This document shows, piece by piece, positions 36,963-46,280 of a stretch of DNA of 64,000 bases (positions are counted from its first letter, which is position 1; every line of letters starts with the position of its first letter). Under the pieces are notes generated by a model. The model did no database searches. It worked only from the letters and a program-made list of their open reading frames with translations, and was not told where the DNA came from. Location of the stretch: positions 3,844,001-3,908,000 of the forward strand of contig NZ_CP013378.1 of NCBI RefSeq assembly GCF_001718415.1, given 5' to 3'. This stretch comes from Burkholderia pseudomultivorans (GTDB lineage: Bacteria > Pseudomonadota > Gammaproteobacteria > Burkholderiales > Burkholderiaceae). The position numbers and the translations under genes are program-made.

Positions 36963-37687
36963 GCAAACTCCAGTACGAGGCGCCGCGTGCGCGCGCTCTT
37001 CTTTTCCAGTTTCGCGACCCGCAGCGCGCCGATCTCCGACGTATTGCGCACGTGCGTGCCGCCGCACGGCTGCAGGTCGACGCCTTCGATGCGCAGCAGC
37101 CGCACGCGGCCAAGCCCCATCGGCGGCTTCACGCTCATCGTGCGTACGAGTTCGGGCCGGGCGGCCATCTCGTCGTCGGTAATCCATTCGGTCGTGACCG
37201 GATGCGCGCCGCCGACCAGTTCGGCGAGACGCCGCTCGACCGCGTCGCGGTCGATCGCATCGGATGTCGCGAAATCGAGCCGCACGTAGTCGGCCGTCAC
37301 GCTGCAGCCGTCGACCGGATACAGCAGCACCGCGCACATCAGGTGCGCGGCCGTATGCAGGCGCATGTGCCGGTAGCGGCGCGTCCAGTCGATCGTCGCG
37401 ACCACGCGCGCGCCGGGCGCCAGCGTCGCCAGTGCCTCCTGCCCGGCCGCGGGCACGTGCACGGCGTCGTCGGGCGTCGCGCCGTCGAACTTCGCCTTGC
37501 GCGTGTCGGCGATCGCGATCGTGCTGCCGTCGGGCAGCGTCAGCGTGCCGCTGTCGCCGGCCTGGCCGCCGCCGAGCGGATAGAACACCGTGCGGTCGAG
37601 CCGCAGGCCGTCGTCGCCGACGGCCTCGACGATCGCGTCGCAGTGCGTGAGATACGCGTCTTCGCGAAACAGGGCTTGTGTCGTCAT
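36959..37687 (-). CDS. Alanyl-tRNA editing protein AlaX
   Basis: Free-standing editing domain that hydrolyses Ser- or Gly-mischarged tRNA-Ala. The 242-residue protein shows the zinc ligands His111 and His115 (RLHTAAHLM) and Cys208 and His212 (QPCGGTHVRN), plus FYPLGGGQAGDSGTL near the N-terminus. Size fits AlaX-M. It is coupled to DUF924 downstream. Confidence 0.92.
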   Translation of the reverse strand: MTTQALFREDAYLTHCDAIVEAVGDDGLRLDRTVFYPLGGGQAGDSGTLTLPDGSTIAIADTRKAKFDGATPDDAVHVPAAGQEALATLAPGARVVATIDWTRRYRHMRLHTAAHLMCAVLLYPVDGCSVTADYVRLDFATSDAIDRDAVERRLAELVGGAHPVTTEWITDDEMAARPELVRTMSVKPPMGLGRVRLLRIEGVDLQPCGGTHVRNTSEIGALRVAKLEKKSARTRRLVLEFA

Positions 37688-37790
37688 CGGGCAGAACTCG
37701 TATCGAAGGGAGAAACGGCCAGTGTCGCGCCGCGCGGCGCGCGCGCCCAGCGCAGCTCGCCCGCCGCGCGGGCGGCGGCGTACCGGTCGA

Positions 37791-38201
37791 TCAACCGGGC
37801 CGGTTGCGCATCCAGTCGGCCGTATCGTAGAACGAATGCATCAGCCGCTCGCGCAGCGGCTCCGGCAGGCCGACATCCTCCATCGCCCACGCCATGCAGC
37901 GCAGCCACTGGTCGCGCTCGACCGATGCGATCGGGAACGGCAGGTGCCGCGCCCGCAGCCGCGGATGGCCGAACCGGCTGATGTAGTGATCGGGGCCGCC
38001 GAGCCAGCCGCACAGGAACCAGAACAGCTTGTCGCGGGAGCCGTCGAGCGACGCCGGATGCAGCGCGCGAATCTGCGCGAACTCCGGCTCGAGATCCATC
38101 AGGTCGTAGAAGCGGTCCACCATTTCGCGCACGCGGGCTTCGCCGCCCACGAGCTCGAACGCCGTCGGCTGCGACGGCGCATCGTCATTCACATCGGTCA
38201 T
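37791..38201 (-). CDS. Group II truncated haemoglobin
   Basis: A 136-residue 2-on-2 globin with the proximal His86 in RLRARHLPFPI, the B-helix Phe31-Tyr32 pair, and the G8 Trp99 (DQWLRCMAWAM) typical of group II. Such globins bind O2 or NO and act in detoxification. I use the ATG at 38201; a start at 38246 would overlap the permease gene. The 103 bases to alaX hold nothing recognisable. Confidence 0.9.
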   Translation of the reverse strand: MTDVNDDAPSQPTAFELVGGEARVREMVDRFYDLMDLEPEFAQIRALHPASLDGSRDKLFWFLCGWLGGPDHYISRFGHPRLRARHLPFPIASVERDQWLRCMAWAMEDVGLPEPLRERLMHSFYDTADWMRNRPG

Positions 38202-38242
38202 ACGGATATCGGAATCAGGGTGTTCGGGGCCGCCAGCGGCGC

Positions 38243-40843
38243 TCACGCGTCGCGCAGCGACTGCAGCGCGGGGCGCCGCAGCACATTATGCAGGCTCAGC
38301 CAGCCGGCCGCACCGGCGCATGCGATGCCGGCCGCGATGCCCGCCGGCACGAGCCACGGATCGACCGCGAGCCGGAAGTCGAACACGCGCGACGCGAGCA
38401 CCCAGCCGACCGCGATCGCGCCCGCCGACGCGAGCGCGCCGGCCAGCGCGCCGACCACCACGAACTCCGCGCGCTGCACCGCGTTGACCTGCGCGCGCGA
38501 CGCGCCGAGCGCGCGCAGCAGCGCGGCCTCGCGCACGCGCTCGTCGCGCGAGCCGGCCAGCGCCGTATACAGCACCAGTACGCCGGCTGCGAGCGTGAAC
38601 GCAAACAGGAACTGCACCGCGCCGACCACCTGCAGCATCATCCGCTCCAGCTGCGCGAGGATCGGCGCGACGTCGATCGCGGTCAGGTTCGGATAGCGCG
38701 CGATCAGCGGGTCGAGCAGCGCGGCGTCCGACGCCGGCAGATGGAAGCTCGTCAGATAGACGGCCGGAAAATCCTTCAGCACGGCGGGCGGCATCAGCAC
38801 GAAGAAGTTCACGCGGAACGTGCCCCAATCGAGCTTGCGCACGCTCGTGACCGGCGCATCGACGGTCAGCCCGGTCACGTCGAAGCGCAGCCTGTCGCCG
38901 GGCTTCACGTTCAGCGTCTTCGCGAGGCCGGCCTCGATCGAGATCTGCGGCGTCGATGCGGTGCCGAACCAGTCGCCTGCGACGACCCGGTTGTCCGGCG
39001 GCAGCTCGGTCGTATACGACAGGTTGAACTCGCGATCGACGAGCCGGCGCGCCTCGTCGGACGGATATGCGTCGGGGTTGACCGGCTTGCCGTTGATCGC
39101 GACGAGGCGGCCGCGCACCATCGGCGCCGGCACCGCATCGCGTACGCCGTGCGCGGCCAGGTAGGCCGCGACGTCGTCGCGCTGGTCGGGCTGGATGTCG
39201 ATCAGGAACTGGTTCGGCGCATCGGGCGGCGTCGACTCGCGCCAGCCGGCCACCAGGTCGTTGCGCGTGATCGCGATCAGCAGCAGGCACATCAGGCCGA
39301 GCGCGAGCGCGGTGATCTGCAGCGCGCTCGCGGTGCCGCGCCGGTGCAGCGACGCGAGCGCGTAGCGCCAGCCGACGCCGGCGGCGACCCGCGCGTTGCG
39401 CACCGCGCGCGCGGCCGCGAACAGCACGAGCCGCGCGATCAGCGCGAAGCCGACCAGCGCGCCCGCGAACCCGCCCGAAACGATCAGGCCGAGCTTCAGG
39501 TTGCCGGCAGCGACGATCAGCAGCCCCGCGAACAGCAAGACACCGAGCGCATAGGCCGCCCACGCGGTGCGCGATGCGTCGCCCCACTCGCGCCGCAGCA
39601 CGCGCACCGGCGGCACGCGCGTGAGCGGCGCGAGCGGCGGCAGCGCGAAGCCGAGCAGCAGCACGAGCGCCGCGCCGACGCCGATCAGCGCCGGCCAAGG
39701 CGTCGGCGGCGGCAGCACCACGTCGATCAGCCCGCCGAGCGCCGACAGCAGCGCCCAGTGGCCGCCGTAGCCGAGCGCGGCGCCGGCGATGCCGGACACG
39801 ATGCCGATCCCGGTGAATTCGAGCGCGAACAGCGCGCCGAGCGTGCGGCGGCTCACGCCGAGGCAGCGCATCGTCGCGCAGCCGTCGAGATGGCGCCGCA
39901 TATAGCGCTGCGCGGCCATCGCGATCGCGACCGCGGCGAGCAGCGCCGTCAGCAGCGCGACGAGCGTCAGGAAGTGACGGGCGCGATCGAGCGTCTGCCG
40001 CACCTGCGGCTGCCCTTCCTGCAGCGACTCGAGGCCGACGCCGCGCAGCTTGCCGCCGTCGACGCGCGCATGCGCATAGGCCTCGAAGCGCGCGACGGCC
40101 GGTGCGTCGCCGGCGACCAGCAACCGGTAGGTGACGCGGCTGCCGTAGCCCGTGAGCCCGGTCGCCGCCAGCTCGTCGGCGCGCATCATCAGCCGCGGCG
40201 AGAAATTGACGAACGAGAAGCCGCGGTCGAGTTCGCGGGAGATCGATGCGGCCACCGTAAACGTGCGCAGCCCGACGCGCACGGTATCGCCAGCCTTCAG
40301 GTGCAGCGCGTCGAGCAGCGCGGGATCGGCCCACACGGTGCCCGGCGCGGGAATCGCGGTCGCCTTGTGTGCGATGGCGGCGCCGGCCGGCTGGATCTCG
40401 ACCGCGCCGCGCAGCGGATAGCCGGGCGACACGGCCTTCACGGCCGCGAGGCGCGCGGGCGCGCTGCCGGCTTGCTCGTCGACGGTCGACGCGATCATGC
40501 TCGGGAAGATCGCGGTCGTCGCGGTGCGCAGGCCGAGCGCGCGCGCCTCGCGGTCGAACGAGGGATCGACGGGATGATCGGCGCGCACGACGAAATCGGC
40601 GCCGAGCATCTGGCGTGCGTCGCGTTCGAGCCCCTGGCGCAGCCGGTCGGCGAGAAAGCCGACGCTGGTCAGCGCGGCGACCGCGAGCACCAGCGCCAGC
40701 ACGAGCAGCGTCAGTTCACCCGCGCGCCAGTCGCGCGCGGTCATCCGCGCGGCCTGCCGGATCAGGTCGCGCCAGCCGAAGCGGCCGGCGTGCGCGGGCG
40801 GTTGACGGTCGGGACGCCCGACGACGGTCGGCTGCCGGTTCAA
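38243..40843 (-). CDS. FtsX-like/YbbP-type ABC transporter permease
   Basis: Large inner-membrane protein of 866 residues with two FtsX-type membrane blocks. The first helix starts at about residue 40 (GELTLLVLALVLAVAALTSVGFLADRL), is followed by a big periplasmic domain, and further blocks lie near residues 270-480 and 730-850. The start is taken as TTG 40843, overlapping the DUF4126 stop, since homologues extend upstream of the first ATG (40744) and no ATG or GTG is available. No ATPase partner gene is adjacent. Similar to E. coli YbbP. Confidence 0.85.
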   Translation of the reverse strand: MNRQPTVVGRPDRQPPAHAGRFGWRDLIRQAARMTARDWRAGELTLLVLALVLAVAALTSVGFLADRLRQGLERDARQMLGADFVVRADHPVDPSFDREARALGLRTATTAIFPSMIASTVDEQAGSAPARLAAVKAVSPGYPLRGAVEIQPAGAAIAHKATAIPAPGTVWADPALLDALHLKAGDTVRVGLRTFTVAASISRELDRGFSFVNFSPRLMMRADELAATGLTGYGSRVTYRLLVAGDAPAVARFEAYAHARVDGGKLRGVGLESLQEGQPQVRQTLDRARHFLTLVALLTALLAAVAIAMAAQRYMRRHLDGCATMRCLGVSRRTLGALFALEFTGIGIVSGIAGAALGYGGHWALLSALGGLIDVVLPPPTPWPALIGVGAALVLLLGFALPPLAPLTRVPPVRVLRREWGDASRTAWAAYALGVLLFAGLLIVAAGNLKLGLIVSGGFAGALVGFALIARLVLFAAARAVRNARVAAGVGWRYALASLHRRGTASALQITALALGLMCLLLIAITRNDLVAGWRESTPPDAPNQFLIDIQPDQRDDVAAYLAAHGVRDAVPAPMVRGRLVAINGKPVNPDAYPSDEARRLVDREFNLSYTTELPPDNRVVAGDWFGTASTPQISIEAGLAKTLNVKPGDRLRFDVTGLTVDAPVTSVRKLDWGTFRVNFFVLMPPAVLKDFPAVYLTSFHLPASDAALLDPLIARYPNLTAIDVAPILAQLERMMLQVVGAVQFLFAFTLAAGVLVLYTALAGSRDERVREAALLRALGASRAQVNAVQRAEFVVVGALAGALASAGAIAVGWVLASRVFDFRLAVDPWLVPAGIAAGIACAGAAGWLSLHNVLRRPALQSLRDA

Positions 40844-41457
40844 TCGCGCTTGCCTCCGATCGCGTTGATGCGCGAGACCATGTGGTTCGCCATCCCGCGA
40901 AAACCGCCCGACACGCCGCGCCACAGGCGCGGCAGCGCCCACGCCGACGCGGCGATGAATGCGACGAGCAGCACCAGGAACACGAGCGGCACGAAAAAGG
41001 CGAGCGCGAGCCCGCCGAATACGAGGCCGTCCTCGGTGGACGACGCGACCCAGTTGGAGACCGGTTCCGGAGACAGGTTGATCAGCGCGCGGGTGCCGGC
41101 CTTCGCGACATGCGCGGCGCCGGCGAGCGAGCCGCCGGCGAGCCCCGCGACCGCGAGCACGGTCGGATCGGCGTGGCCGAGCGCGCCGGCCGCGAGCACC
41201 GCGCCGGCCGGGATGCGGATGAACGTATGGACGGCATCCCACAGCGAGTCGAAGGCGGGAATCTTGTCGGCGAGGAATTCGGTGACGGCCAGCACGGCCG
41301 CGGCGCCGATGACCCACGGCGACGTGAGGACAGCCAGCGTATCGGGCAGATGGAGCCAGCCGAAGCGCGCGAGCACGCCGGCGATCAGCACCGTCAGGTA
41401 CAGACGCAGGCCGCTCGCCCATGCGAGCCCCGCGCCGAGCGAAATGGCTTCGATCAT
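40840..41457 (-). CDS. DUF4126 membrane protein
   Basis: A 205-residue protein with four to six hydrophobic segments beginning MIEAISLGAGLAWASGLRLYLTVL. The family has no known function. It overlaps the FtsX-like permease by four bases (stop TGA within ATTGAAC), implying coupling. A perfect TATAAT on the minus strand at 41604-41609 may be its -10, with a long leader. Confidence 0.85.
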   Translation of the reverse strand: MIEAISLGAGLAWASGLRLYLTVLIAGVLARFGWLHLPDTLAVLTSPWVIGAAAVLAVTEFLADKIPAFDSLWDAVHTFIRIPAGAVLAAGALGHADPTVLAVAGLAGGSLAGAAHVAKAGTRALINLSPEPVSNWVASSTEDGLVFGGLALAFFVPLVFLVLLVAFIAASAWALPRLWRGVSGGFRGMANHMVSRINAIGGKRD

Positions 41458-41603
41458 GGCCCTCTCCTTGCACGTACCGTGCGCTTTGCCGATCGACCGG
41501 ACCGAATCGGCGTGGGCCGGTCGCGCGGCGCATGGCGACCGGTGCCGTGTGCCGCCTCGCCCGCGTCCCGCGGTGCAACGGCATTCAGACCCGAATACGT
41601 TCC

Positions 41604-41609
41604 ATTATA
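41604..41609 (-). promoter_or_regulatory. TATAAT -10 hexamer, likely for the DUF4126-permease pair
   Basis: Consensus -10 on the minus strand about 147 bases before the DUF4126 ATG. The nearest TTG-type -35 is 21 bases away, so the promoter is incomplete. Confidence 0.35.
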
Positions 41610-41674
41610 GACAGGGTGACGGGCCGGCCGGCGCAATTCCGCCGCGCTCGGATCCGGGGCGCGGCACGCGGGCC

Positions 41675-41995
41675 TTACGCGGCCGACGACAGTTTCAGGC
41701 CGATCAGCCCCATCACGATCAGCACGGCGCTCGCGACGCGCGCGACGGTCAGCGCCTCGCCCATCATCACGATGCCGAACACGAACGCGCCGACTGCGCC
41801 GATGCCGGTCCATACCGCATAGGCGGTGCCGAGCGGCAGCTGGCGCATCGCGACCGCAAGCAGCCCGAAGCTGGCCAGCGCCGTCACGATCGTGAATACC
41901 GACGGCCCGAGCCGCGTGAAACCCTGCGACGATTTCATGCCGGCCGCCCAGGCCACTTCCAGCAAACCGGCAATAAACAACCATACCCACGCCAT
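41675..41995 (-). CDS. sugE: SMR family guanidinium exporter (Gdx/SugE)
   Basis: Small multidrug resistance protein of 106 residues with four membrane helices. The first helix holds the essential Glu13 (LFIAGLLEVAWAAGMK). The GTAYAVWTGIGAVGAF motif and the Gdx-type GLLEVAWAAGMKSS pattern match guanidinium exporters rather than EmrE. The upstream guanidine-II riboswitch supports guanidinium export directly. SD GGAG is 11 bases before the ATG. Confidence 0.93.
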   Translation of the reverse strand: MAWVWLFIAGLLEVAWAAGMKSSQGFTRLGPSVFTIVTALASFGLLAVAMRQLPLGTAYAVWTGIGAVGAFVFGIVMMGEALTVARVASAVLIVMGLIGLKLSSAA

Positions 41996-42017
41996 CTCGA
42001 CGTACTCCGTATCGGAT

Positions 42018-42061
42018 GGGGCCGTCCCCGTTGAAACGAATGACCCGGGGTCGTCCCCGGG
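42018..42061 (-). promoter_or_regulatory. Guanidine-II (mini-ykkC) riboswitch
   Basis: On the minus strand two short GC stems each capped by an ACGR tetraloop: CCCGGGG-ACGA-CCCCGGG (42044-42061) and GGGG-ACGG-CCCC (42018-42029), joined by a 14-base linker. Paired ACGR hairpins are the defining structure of the guanidine-II class. The second hairpin ends 22 bases before the sugE ATG and close to its SD, so translational control is likely. A -10 TATACT (42069-42074) sits just upstream, putting the start of transcription near the first hairpin. Confidence 0.88.
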
Positions 42062-42068
42062 CGGCGCG

Positions 42069-42074
42069 AGTATA
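42069..42074 (-). promoter_or_regulatory. -10 element of the riboswitch-sugE transcript
   Basis: TATACT on the minus strand, seven or so bases before the first riboswitch hairpin. The -35 region is GC-rich and weak. Confidence 0.5.
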
Positions 42075-42148
42075 ACAAGTTGCTTACGAATGCGCCGCGC
42101 GGGCGGCCGGCGGATCCGGCACGCCGCACGCGGTCGCGCCGGACAGCA

Positions 42149-42436
42149 TCAGTTGGACACGCGCTTCGGCGCGACACCGCCGACGCAGCGGTCGTCGCGG
42201 TACAGCGCCCACTCCTCGCACACGCGGCCGTCCTTGAACACGCACATCCCGACCTGCCCGCGCGGCAGGCTGCGGATCACGTGCCGGCCGCCGAGCTTCT
42301 CGCAGTTGACCGACGCGGGATTGGGCAGCGCCGGCCGGGACGTCTGGGCCGGCTGCTGCCCCGGCGGCAGCGGTTGCGCGAGCGCGCCGGACACGGCAAG
42401 CGCCAGTGCGCAGGAGACAGCGAAACGGACGAGCAT
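42149..42436 (-). CDS. Secreted DUF333 protein
   Basis: A 95-residue protein with a signal peptide (cut after SGALA, residue 20) and a DUF333 domain: NPASVNCEKLGGRHVIRS, then QVGMCVFKDGRVCEEWALYR, with paired cysteines. The family is small, periplasmic and uncharacterised (the 'haemolysin' label in databases is unsupported). Confidence 0.85.
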   Translation of the reverse strand: MLVRFAVSCALALAVSGALAQPLPPGQQPAQTSRPALPNPASVNCEKLGGRHVIRSLPRGQVGMCVFKDGRVCEEWALYRDDRCVGGVAPKRVSN

Positions 42437-42582
42437 GGCACCTTCCTCGTTTATTGTTCCGGAACGGTCAGCATAACGGGGAATGCGCGGCGGGTGTGCG
42501 GATCCGCGCGCGTCGATGCGCGCCCGACACGGCGCCGCGGCAGTCCCGCAAAATCCGCGCCGTGCCGCCGCACCGCCGCACG

Positions 42583-43281
42583 TCATGCAGCGCCGACGAG
42601 CCGGTAGCCGACGCCCGTCTCGGTGACGATATGCTCCGGCTGCGCAGGATCGCGCTCGAGCTTCTGGCGCAAGTGGGCCATGTAGATGCGCAGGTAGTGA
42701 TGGCTTTCGACATGCGACGGCCCCCACACGTCGCGCAGCAGCTGGCGGTGCGTCAGCACGCGCCCGGCGTGGCGCACGAGCGTCGCGAGCAGCCGGTATT
42801 CGAGCGGCGTCAGGTGCACGATCTCGCCGTCGCGCCAGACCTGGCGCAACGCGAGGTCGACGCTGACGGTGCCGAAGCTCACCTTCGGCGATTCGTTCGC
42901 GCCGCCCTGGTTGCGCCGGCGCAGCTGCGCCCGGATCCGCGCGCGCAGCTCGGATACGCCGAACGGCTTGGTCAGGTAGTCGTCCGCGCCGGCATCGAGC
43001 GCGGCGACCTTCTCCTCTTCCTGCGTGCGCGCGGACAGCACGATCACCGGCACCTCGGACCAGCCGCGCAGTTCGCGGATCACGTCGAGCCCGTCGGTGT
43101 CGGGCAGGCCGAGATCGACGATCACGAGATCGGGCTTGCGCGTCGCCGCGTCGATCAGCCCCTGCTTGCCCGTCTCGGCCTCGAACACGGCGATGTCCTC
43201 CTCTTCGAGCGCGGCGCGCACGAAACGGCGGATCTGCTTTTCGTCCTCGATCAGGACGACGGTCAGGCTCGGTTCACTCAT
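42583..43281 (-). CDS. kdpE: Response regulator KdpE
   Basis: OmpR-family regulator that activates kdpFABC under potassium limitation. The receiver domain has Glu12, Asp13, phospho-acceptor Asp56 and Lys105 (LTKPFG). A C-terminal winged helix follows (LTPLEYRLLATLVRHAGRVLTHRQLLRDVWG). The 232 residues are normal. It overlaps the kdpD stop by eight bases. Confidence 0.95.
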   Translation of the reverse strand: MSEPSLTVVLIEDEKQIRRFVRAALEEEDIAVFEAETGKQGLIDAATRKPDLVIVDLGLPDTDGLDVIRELRGWSEVPVIVLSARTQEEEKVAALDAGADDYLTKPFGVSELRARIRAQLRRRNQGGANESPKVSFGTVSVDLALRQVWRDGEIVHLTPLEYRLLATLVRHAGRVLTHRQLLRDVWGPSHVESHHYLRIYMAHLRQKLERDPAQPEHIVTETGVGYRLVGAA

Positions 43282-46129
43282 GGTCTGGCGATGATTCGGA
43301 TGAGGATGGCGCGGGCAGCGCGTCGGGTTCGTCGTCGGGCGCGGCGGGCGTGTCCGGCGGCGTGTCGACCGGCAGCGTGAACCAGAAGCGCGCGCCGCTC
43401 ACGCGGCCGTCGGGCGCGGTGCGGTTGAGCGCGCCGATTCTACCGCCGTGCGCCTCGACGATCGCGCGGCAGATCGCGAGGCCGAGCCCGATGCCGGGCG
43501 TCGCCGATTCCTTCTCGCCGCGCGTGAACTTGTCGAAGATCCGCGTTTCCATGCCGGGCGGCAGGCCGGGGCCGTAGTCGTCGACATGCACGCGCACGAA
43601 CGGTCGTCCTTCGGGCTCGCCGTCGTCGGTCACGCGCTCCGCGCCGATCTCGATCGGTGTGTCGGGCGGCGTGTACTTCGCCGCGTTCTCGAACAGGTTG
43701 GTGAACAGGCGCTCCATCAGCACCGCGTCCATCTGCAGCAGCGGCAGGTCGGGCGGCAGCGCGACGCGCGCCGGATGGCGCGCGAGCACGCGCTTGCAGG
43801 CGGCGAGCGCCGCGCCGACGGTTTCCTCGAGCAGCGACCACTGGCGCTTGAGCTGCAGGCTGCCGGCCTGCAGCCGCGCCATGTCGAGCAGGTTCGTGAC
43901 GATGCCGGTCATGCGCAGCGCCTCGTCGTGGATCGCGTCGACGAGCTCGCCCTCGCGCTGCGCGAGGCGCCCGGCTGCGGCCGCGTCGCCGCCCGCTGCG
44001 GCCGCGCGACCGTTCGCGAGCATCGACGAGAAGCCGACGATCGTCGTGAGCGGCGTGCGCAGGTCGTGCGAGATCGCCGACAGCAGCGAGTTGCGCAGCC
44101 GCTCGGATTCCATGCTGACGAGCGCGTCGCGCGCGATCTCGACGTAGTGCACGCGTTCGAGCGCGAGCGCGATCTGCGCGGCGAACGCATCGAGCATCCG
44201 CTGCTGCTCGGGCACTTCGAGCTCGCGCGGCTCTTTCGACGCGACCGCGAGCACGCCGCGCGTGCGCATCGGCGCCTTCAGCGGCAGGTACAGCGCGGCC
44301 GTCGCGGGCAGCGTGTCGGTGCCGCGGCCGGCCGGCTTCTGCTGGTCGTACACCCACTGGCCGACGTCGCTGTCGAGCTCGGCGCCGGTCAACGTGACGG
44401 CCGCGTCGGGATCCTCGATCTTCTGCTGCACCTGGTCCGCGCTGTCGGGCAGCAGGATCGCGACGCGCGCGCGGAACACCTCGCCCACGTGGCGGCTGCC
44501 GATCTCGACGATCTGCTCGGTCGTCAGCGCCGCGCCCAGCTCGCGCGCCATCGCGTAGATCGCGCCGGTGCGGCGTTCGCGGCGCTGCGCAATGTCGGCC
44601 GCGCGGGTCAGGCTCGACGTCAGGTGGCTGATCACGAGCGACGTCAGCAGCATCCCGAAGAAGGTCAGCAGGTACTGCGTGTCGCTGACCGACAGCGACA
44701 TGCGCGGCGGCACGAAGAAGAAATCGAACGCCGCCACCGACAGGAACGACTGCAGCACGCCCGGGCCGCGTCCGAGCCGCACGGCCGAGAACACGACGCC
44801 GAGCAGGTACAGCATCACGAGATTGGTCAGGTCGAGCCGCTCGGCCACGAAGCTCGCGACCACCGTGATCGCCGCGCAGATCGCGGCCGCGTACGCGTAG
44901 TGGCGCGGCGGCGAACGATGTCCGCCGAGCCGCGCGAACGCGTCGCGCCAGTCGCGCGCGCGCGCATCGAGCGGCGCCGCGCGCACCTCGTCGCTCGCCG
45001 ACGCGCGGATCAGCATCAGGTCGACGTCGCCGGCGCGCTCGGCGAGCTTGTCGCCGAACGGGCGTGCGAACCAGCGCGCGAGGCCGGTCTTCTGCGAGCC
45101 GCCCGCGACGAGCTTCGACACGTTGCGGACCTTCGCATAGCCGATCAGCGCGGCGACCGCATCGCCGCCGGCGAGCGTGGCCGTCTCCGCGCCGAGTTCG
45201 GCCGCGAGCTTCAGCGCGTCGAGCGTGCGCTGCCGCTGCGCATCGGGCAGCCGCTGCAGGCGCGGCGTCTCGACATAGACGGCGATCCAGTCGGCCTTCA
45301 GGCTCGCCGCCAGCCGCGCGGCCGCGCGCACCAGCGTCGGCGCCTCGGGGCCCGGCCCGACGCAGACCAGCAGGCGCTCGCGCGCCTGCCAGATGCGCTG
45401 GATCGAGCGATCCGCGCGGTATTCGCGCATCTGCGCGTCGACGCGATCGGCGGTGCGTCGCAGCGCGAGTTCGCGCAGCGCGATCAGGTTGCCCTTGCGG
45501 AAGAAGTTGCGCACCGCGCGCTCGGCCTGCTGCGCGAGATAGACCTTGCCGTCGCGCATCCGCGCGAGCAGTTCCTCGGCCGGCAGGTCGACCAGCGTGA
45601 CCTCGTCGGCCGCGTCGAACACGCGGTCGGGCACGGTCTCCCAGACGCGGATGCCGGTGATCGCGCCGACCACGTCGTTCAGGCTTTCGAGATGCTGGAC
45701 GTTGACGGTCGTATAGACGTCGATGCCCGCGTCGAGCAGCTCGTACACGTCCTGCCAGCGCTTCAGGTGCCGCGCGCCCTGCACGTTCGAATGCGCGAGC
45801 TCGTCGACGAGGATCAGCTGCGGCGCGCGCGCAAGCGCGGCGTCGAGATCGAATTCGGCGAGCGTGCGGCCGCGATAGTCGATGCGCGCGAGCGGCAGCA
45901 CGTCGAGGCCGTCGAGCAGCGCGGCGGTTTCGCCGCGGCCGTGCGTCTCGACGATGCCGACCACGACGTCGACGCCGTCCTGCCGGCGCTGGCGCGCGGC
46001 CTGCAGCATCGCATAGGTCTTGCCGACGCCGGCCGATGCGCCGAAGAAGATCTTGAGCTGGCCGCGCCGCTGCTTTTCCTCGTCGCGTTGCAGCTTGTCG
46101 AGCAGTTGGTCGGGATCGGGGCGGTTCAT
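43274..46129 (-). CDS. kdpD: Sensor histidine kinase KdpD
   Basis: Membrane sensor for potassium and turgor, 951 residues from the ATG at 46129. Domain order: KdpD domain with Walker A FFGASAGVGKTYA (residues 28-40), USP-like domain, four membrane helices (about 440-550), GAF-like region, HisKA with SHDLRTPLTT and HATPase (FENAAKY, GLGLAICRAIVEAHGG). The tail is acidic and Pro/Ala-rich. An earlier in-frame start at 46201 has no family support. Confidence 0.95.
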   Translation of the reverse strand: MNRPDPDQLLDKLQRDEEKQRRGQLKIFFGASAGVGKTYAMLQAARQRRQDGVDVVVGIVETHGRGETAALLDGLDVLPLARIDYRGRTLAEFDLDAALARAPQLILVDELAHSNVQGARHLKRWQDVYELLDAGIDVYTTVNVQHLESLNDVVGAITGIRVWETVPDRVFDAADEVTLVDLPAEELLARMRDGKVYLAQQAERAVRNFFRKGNLIALRELALRRTADRVDAQMREYRADRSIQRIWQARERLLVCVGPGPEAPTLVRAAARLAASLKADWIAVYVETPRLQRLPDAQRQRTLDALKLAAELGAETATLAGGDAVAALIGYAKVRNVSKLVAGGSQKTGLARWFARPFGDKLAERAGDVDLMLIRASASDEVRAAPLDARARDWRDAFARLGGHRSPPRHYAYAAAICAAITVVASFVAERLDLTNLVMLYLLGVVFSAVRLGRGPGVLQSFLSVAAFDFFFVPPRMSLSVSDTQYLLTFFGMLLTSLVISHLTSSLTRAADIAQRRERRTGAIYAMARELGAALTTEQIVEIGSRHVGEVFRARVAILLPDSADQVQQKIEDPDAAVTLTGAELDSDVGQWVYDQQKPAGRGTDTLPATAALYLPLKAPMRTRGVLAVASKEPRELEVPEQQRMLDAFAAQIALALERVHYVEIARDALVSMESERLRNSLLSAISHDLRTPLTTIVGFSSMLANGRAAAAGGDAAAAGRLAQREGELVDAIHDEALRMTGIVTNLLDMARLQAGSLQLKRQWSLLEETVGAALAACKRVLARHPARVALPPDLPLLQMDAVLMERLFTNLFENAAKYTPPDTPIEIGAERVTDDGEPEGRPFVRVHVDDYGPGLPPGMETRIFDKFTRGEKESATPGIGLGLAICRAIVEAHGGRIGALNRTAPDGRVSGARFWFTLPVDTPPDTPAAPDDEPDALPAPSSSESSPDHE

Positions 46130-46280
46130 GCTGGCGGAAGGCGGAGCGCCCGGGGGCGCGCAAGTGAGAGCATTGTCGATCCAAATCGCCACAAAAGGCA
46201 AAGACGGCGCGCGCGCCGTCGAAAAACCCGCGCCCGGCGCGGCGCGGGCCGCACCGGACGGCGTGTGCCGCGCCGCGCGC

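Noticed and set aside
38288..42034. A frame of more than 1200 codons on the plus strand opposite the FtsX-like permease
   Set aside because: Shadow frame: extreme Arg/Gln/His composition, no recognisable fold, and it runs through four well-supported minus-strand genes and a riboswitch.
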